This document shows, in pieces, positions 62,511-64,000 of a DNA stretch of 64,000 nt. Numbering within the stretch: position 1 is the stretch's first letter; the number at the start of each line of letters is the position of its first letter. The stretch covers positions 593,461 to 657,460 of the forward strand of contig KL647299.1 in NCBI GenBank assembly GCA_000727475.1, written 5' to 3'. Under the pieces are notes generated by a model, which saw nothing but the letters and a program-made list of their open reading frames with translations, was not told the DNA's origin and did no database searches. The stretch comes from Sarcocystis neurona (lineage: Eukaryota > Apicomplexa > Conoidasida > Eucoccidiorida > Sarcocystidae). The translations under genes and the position numbers were made by a program.

Positions 62511-64000
62511 CTGCAAAAAAAACGCGCACGCAGCACCGGGCAACGCGCCTAACAAGGGGCCGTGTGTGTTTGAAGGAGATGCAACAAAAAACGTCTGTGG
62601 GCGCGATAAACACACGGGCACAGAGGAGCTGGGGGAAACGGTCATGAAAAGGCTGTGCGACTGTAGAAGAGAGGAGCATGAAAGGACTGTCAGCACCAGA
62701 AGATATTCTCTGGGAGTCCCCCACCGAAGGACTAACCCGGCCCTGCGCCGCTTAACATGTTCGACTGTTCCTGGGGGCGAATACGTGGAGAAAAAAGAGG
62801 GAAGGAGAAAAAGAAGCAGAGCGGAGGACGCGAGGATACCGAAGGACACGAGAGAGACAGTCACAGACGCAGCAGGTCGAATCCACGCAGAAGCCATGTT
62901 GGGGGAAGCTGGATACGAAAAGAGTGCGCAGCTCTAGTTGATATAACGCAGACAACAAAAAGGTCCGCGCATGCATGCGAAGGATATACCCATATCAGAA
63001 AATTACACGAAGGAATACGCTGGTGCTGCTCATGCTCATGCTGCTAATTCGCCTGCTGCTACTGCTACTGCTGCAGGTTCTCCTGCTGCTGCTGCTGGTC
63101 ACGCTTTTGGTGCTGCCATGCCTGCTGCTGGTTCACCTGCTGCGAGTGTGGATCACGCCCCGTGATCGCTGCCCCTCACGCCCCTGCTGTGCCTGATGCA
63201 GCCGCTGGTGCTCCTCCTACTGCTGCTGCTACTCCGGCTGCTGGCGCTACTGCTGCTGCGGCTGCCGCTCCTGCTGCTCGTGCTGCAGCCCTGATCCTGT
63301 TCCCGGTGCTCCTCATGCGCCTGCTGCCGATGCTGCTCATGTACCTGGTGCTGCTGGTCCTGCTGCGCGCCTGCTCCTCCAATATCCGCCGCTCGTGTTC
63401 CTACCGCTGTTGCTCCTGCTGGTGTTGTTGCTCCTGCCGATGCACATGCTGCTGCTCGTGCACGTGGTCCGCTTGCGGTTGGTGTCGGATGACGTCGTTG
63501 TTGCTTATTCTGTTGCAGGCGCGGCTTCCTGTTCTTCTTCATCGGCTACAGCGGCTAACGTGTGCAGACACACATGAAACCAAGCAGTGCTGCTGTGTTG
63601 CTTGTTGACATGCAGCACCACTGCGATTTTGGAGCAGGGGAAAAAAAGGAGCACCGACAGCAGGCAAACATTCTGGAAAAGATGGTAGCACGCGCAGTCG
63701 GCAAGGCGGCAGGAGGAGAAAGCTACCAGAGAGTGGCAGCGCTCTGTGTAGGAGAGAAGCAGAAACTGCGTATTCGTCACGGAGAGACACGAGGATTAAC
63801 AAAGAAAAACTGCGTCCTTCTTATGAAGAAAGGAGAATATGAAGAAAGACGCACTGCCTCATCAGAAAAAGACAACCAGGGGAAACTGACTGTGACGGAA
63901 GGGGAGAAAATACGTGTGTCTCTGCTGCTGCAGCAAAGAAAAGGAAGCAGCAGCTGGTGAAAAAAAGTTGCAGCTCCAGTGCTGCAGTCGAAGAAGAAGA
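62511..64000. other. Right edge: probable 5' exons of the membrane-protein gene, unresolved
   Basis: Exon 62510-60109 requires an upstream exon ending in phase 1. A minus-strand ATG frame starting at 62897 (MASAWIRPAASVTVSLVSFG, hydrophobic) is a candidate first exon, but I found no donor of the right phase. From 63010 to 63480 the sequence is CTG-rich on the plus strand with minisatellite character. A plus-strand frame at 63562-63960 has no recognisable domain. Confidence 0.35.
63020..63480. repeat. CTG-rich degenerate minisatellite
   Basis: Imperfect units built from CTGCTGCTGGT and CTCCTGCTG words. They encode Leu or Ala/Gly/Ser repeats on the plus strand and Ser/Arg- or Gln-rich repeats on the minus strand. 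The coding status is not decidable from the sequence. Confidence 0.6.

Noticed and set aside
1..64000. tRNA, rRNA, CRISPR, telomere (TTTAGGG) arrays, transposase or reverse transcriptase
   Set aside because: None could be recognised. A single AAACCCTAAA near 3706 is isolated and not a telomeric array.

Overview
This window looks like a piece of an Eimeria-type coccidian (apicomplexan) nuclear chromosome. The evidence is GT-AG introns that can be chained by reading phase, very dense CAG/CTG trinucleotide tracts that read as poly-Gln, poly-Ala or poly-Ser inside otherwise structured proteins, and alternation of repeat-poor DNA with repeat-rich DNA. That alternation matches the P/R segment architecture described for Eimeria tenella chromosomes. 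The genus is inferred; no marker gene proves it. There is no bacterial operon structure, CRISPR array, recognisable transposon, rRNA or tRNA. A 473-base assembly gap lies at 35468-35940.

Layout. (1) 1 to about 19.3 kb is repeat-poor. It holds the 3' part of a divergent cullin gene (+, ending 5291) and then a complete 8-exon Patched/NPC1-like sterol-sensing-domain transporter (+, 7936-16332). Both can be reconstructed through phase-compatible splice sites. (2) 17976-29574 on the minus strand holds the last four recognisable exons of a large helical, Gln-rich protein of unknown function. It is convergent with the Patched-like gene, and its introns are full of TA, GATA and CTG repeats. (3) 32324-39637 on the plus strand holds three exons of a divergent endonuclease III (NTH-type base-excision-repair glycosylase) with a roughly 570-residue low-complexity N-terminal extension. 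The assembly gap interrupts this gene. Its 3' end is not resolved; one candidate terminal exon is at 48374-49420. (4) 39.6-49.4 kb is repeat-rich DNA with ambiguous Ser/Gln/Ala-rich open stretches, a degenerate GATA/GACA tract and a 15-bp minisatellite. (5) 49.4-53.8 kb is a repeat-poor island with no confidently assigned gene and a diverged 113-bp direct repeat next to a perfect 12-bp-arm palindrome. (6) 54294-62510 on the minus strand holds the last two exons of a very large multi-pass membrane protein. Its two hydrophobic hairpins are separated by about 740 residues of low-complexity sequence, and its 5' end is unresolved.

The genes do not form a pathway: ubiquitin ligase scaffold, sterol/lipid transport, DNA repair and membrane protein are independent housekeeping-type functions. 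The most notable structural signal is how the triplet repeats sit relative to genes. In the best-resolved minus-strand gene, exons carry CAG in the sense direction while the repeat-bearing introns carry CTG in the sense direction, so repeat polarity flips at the splice junctions.
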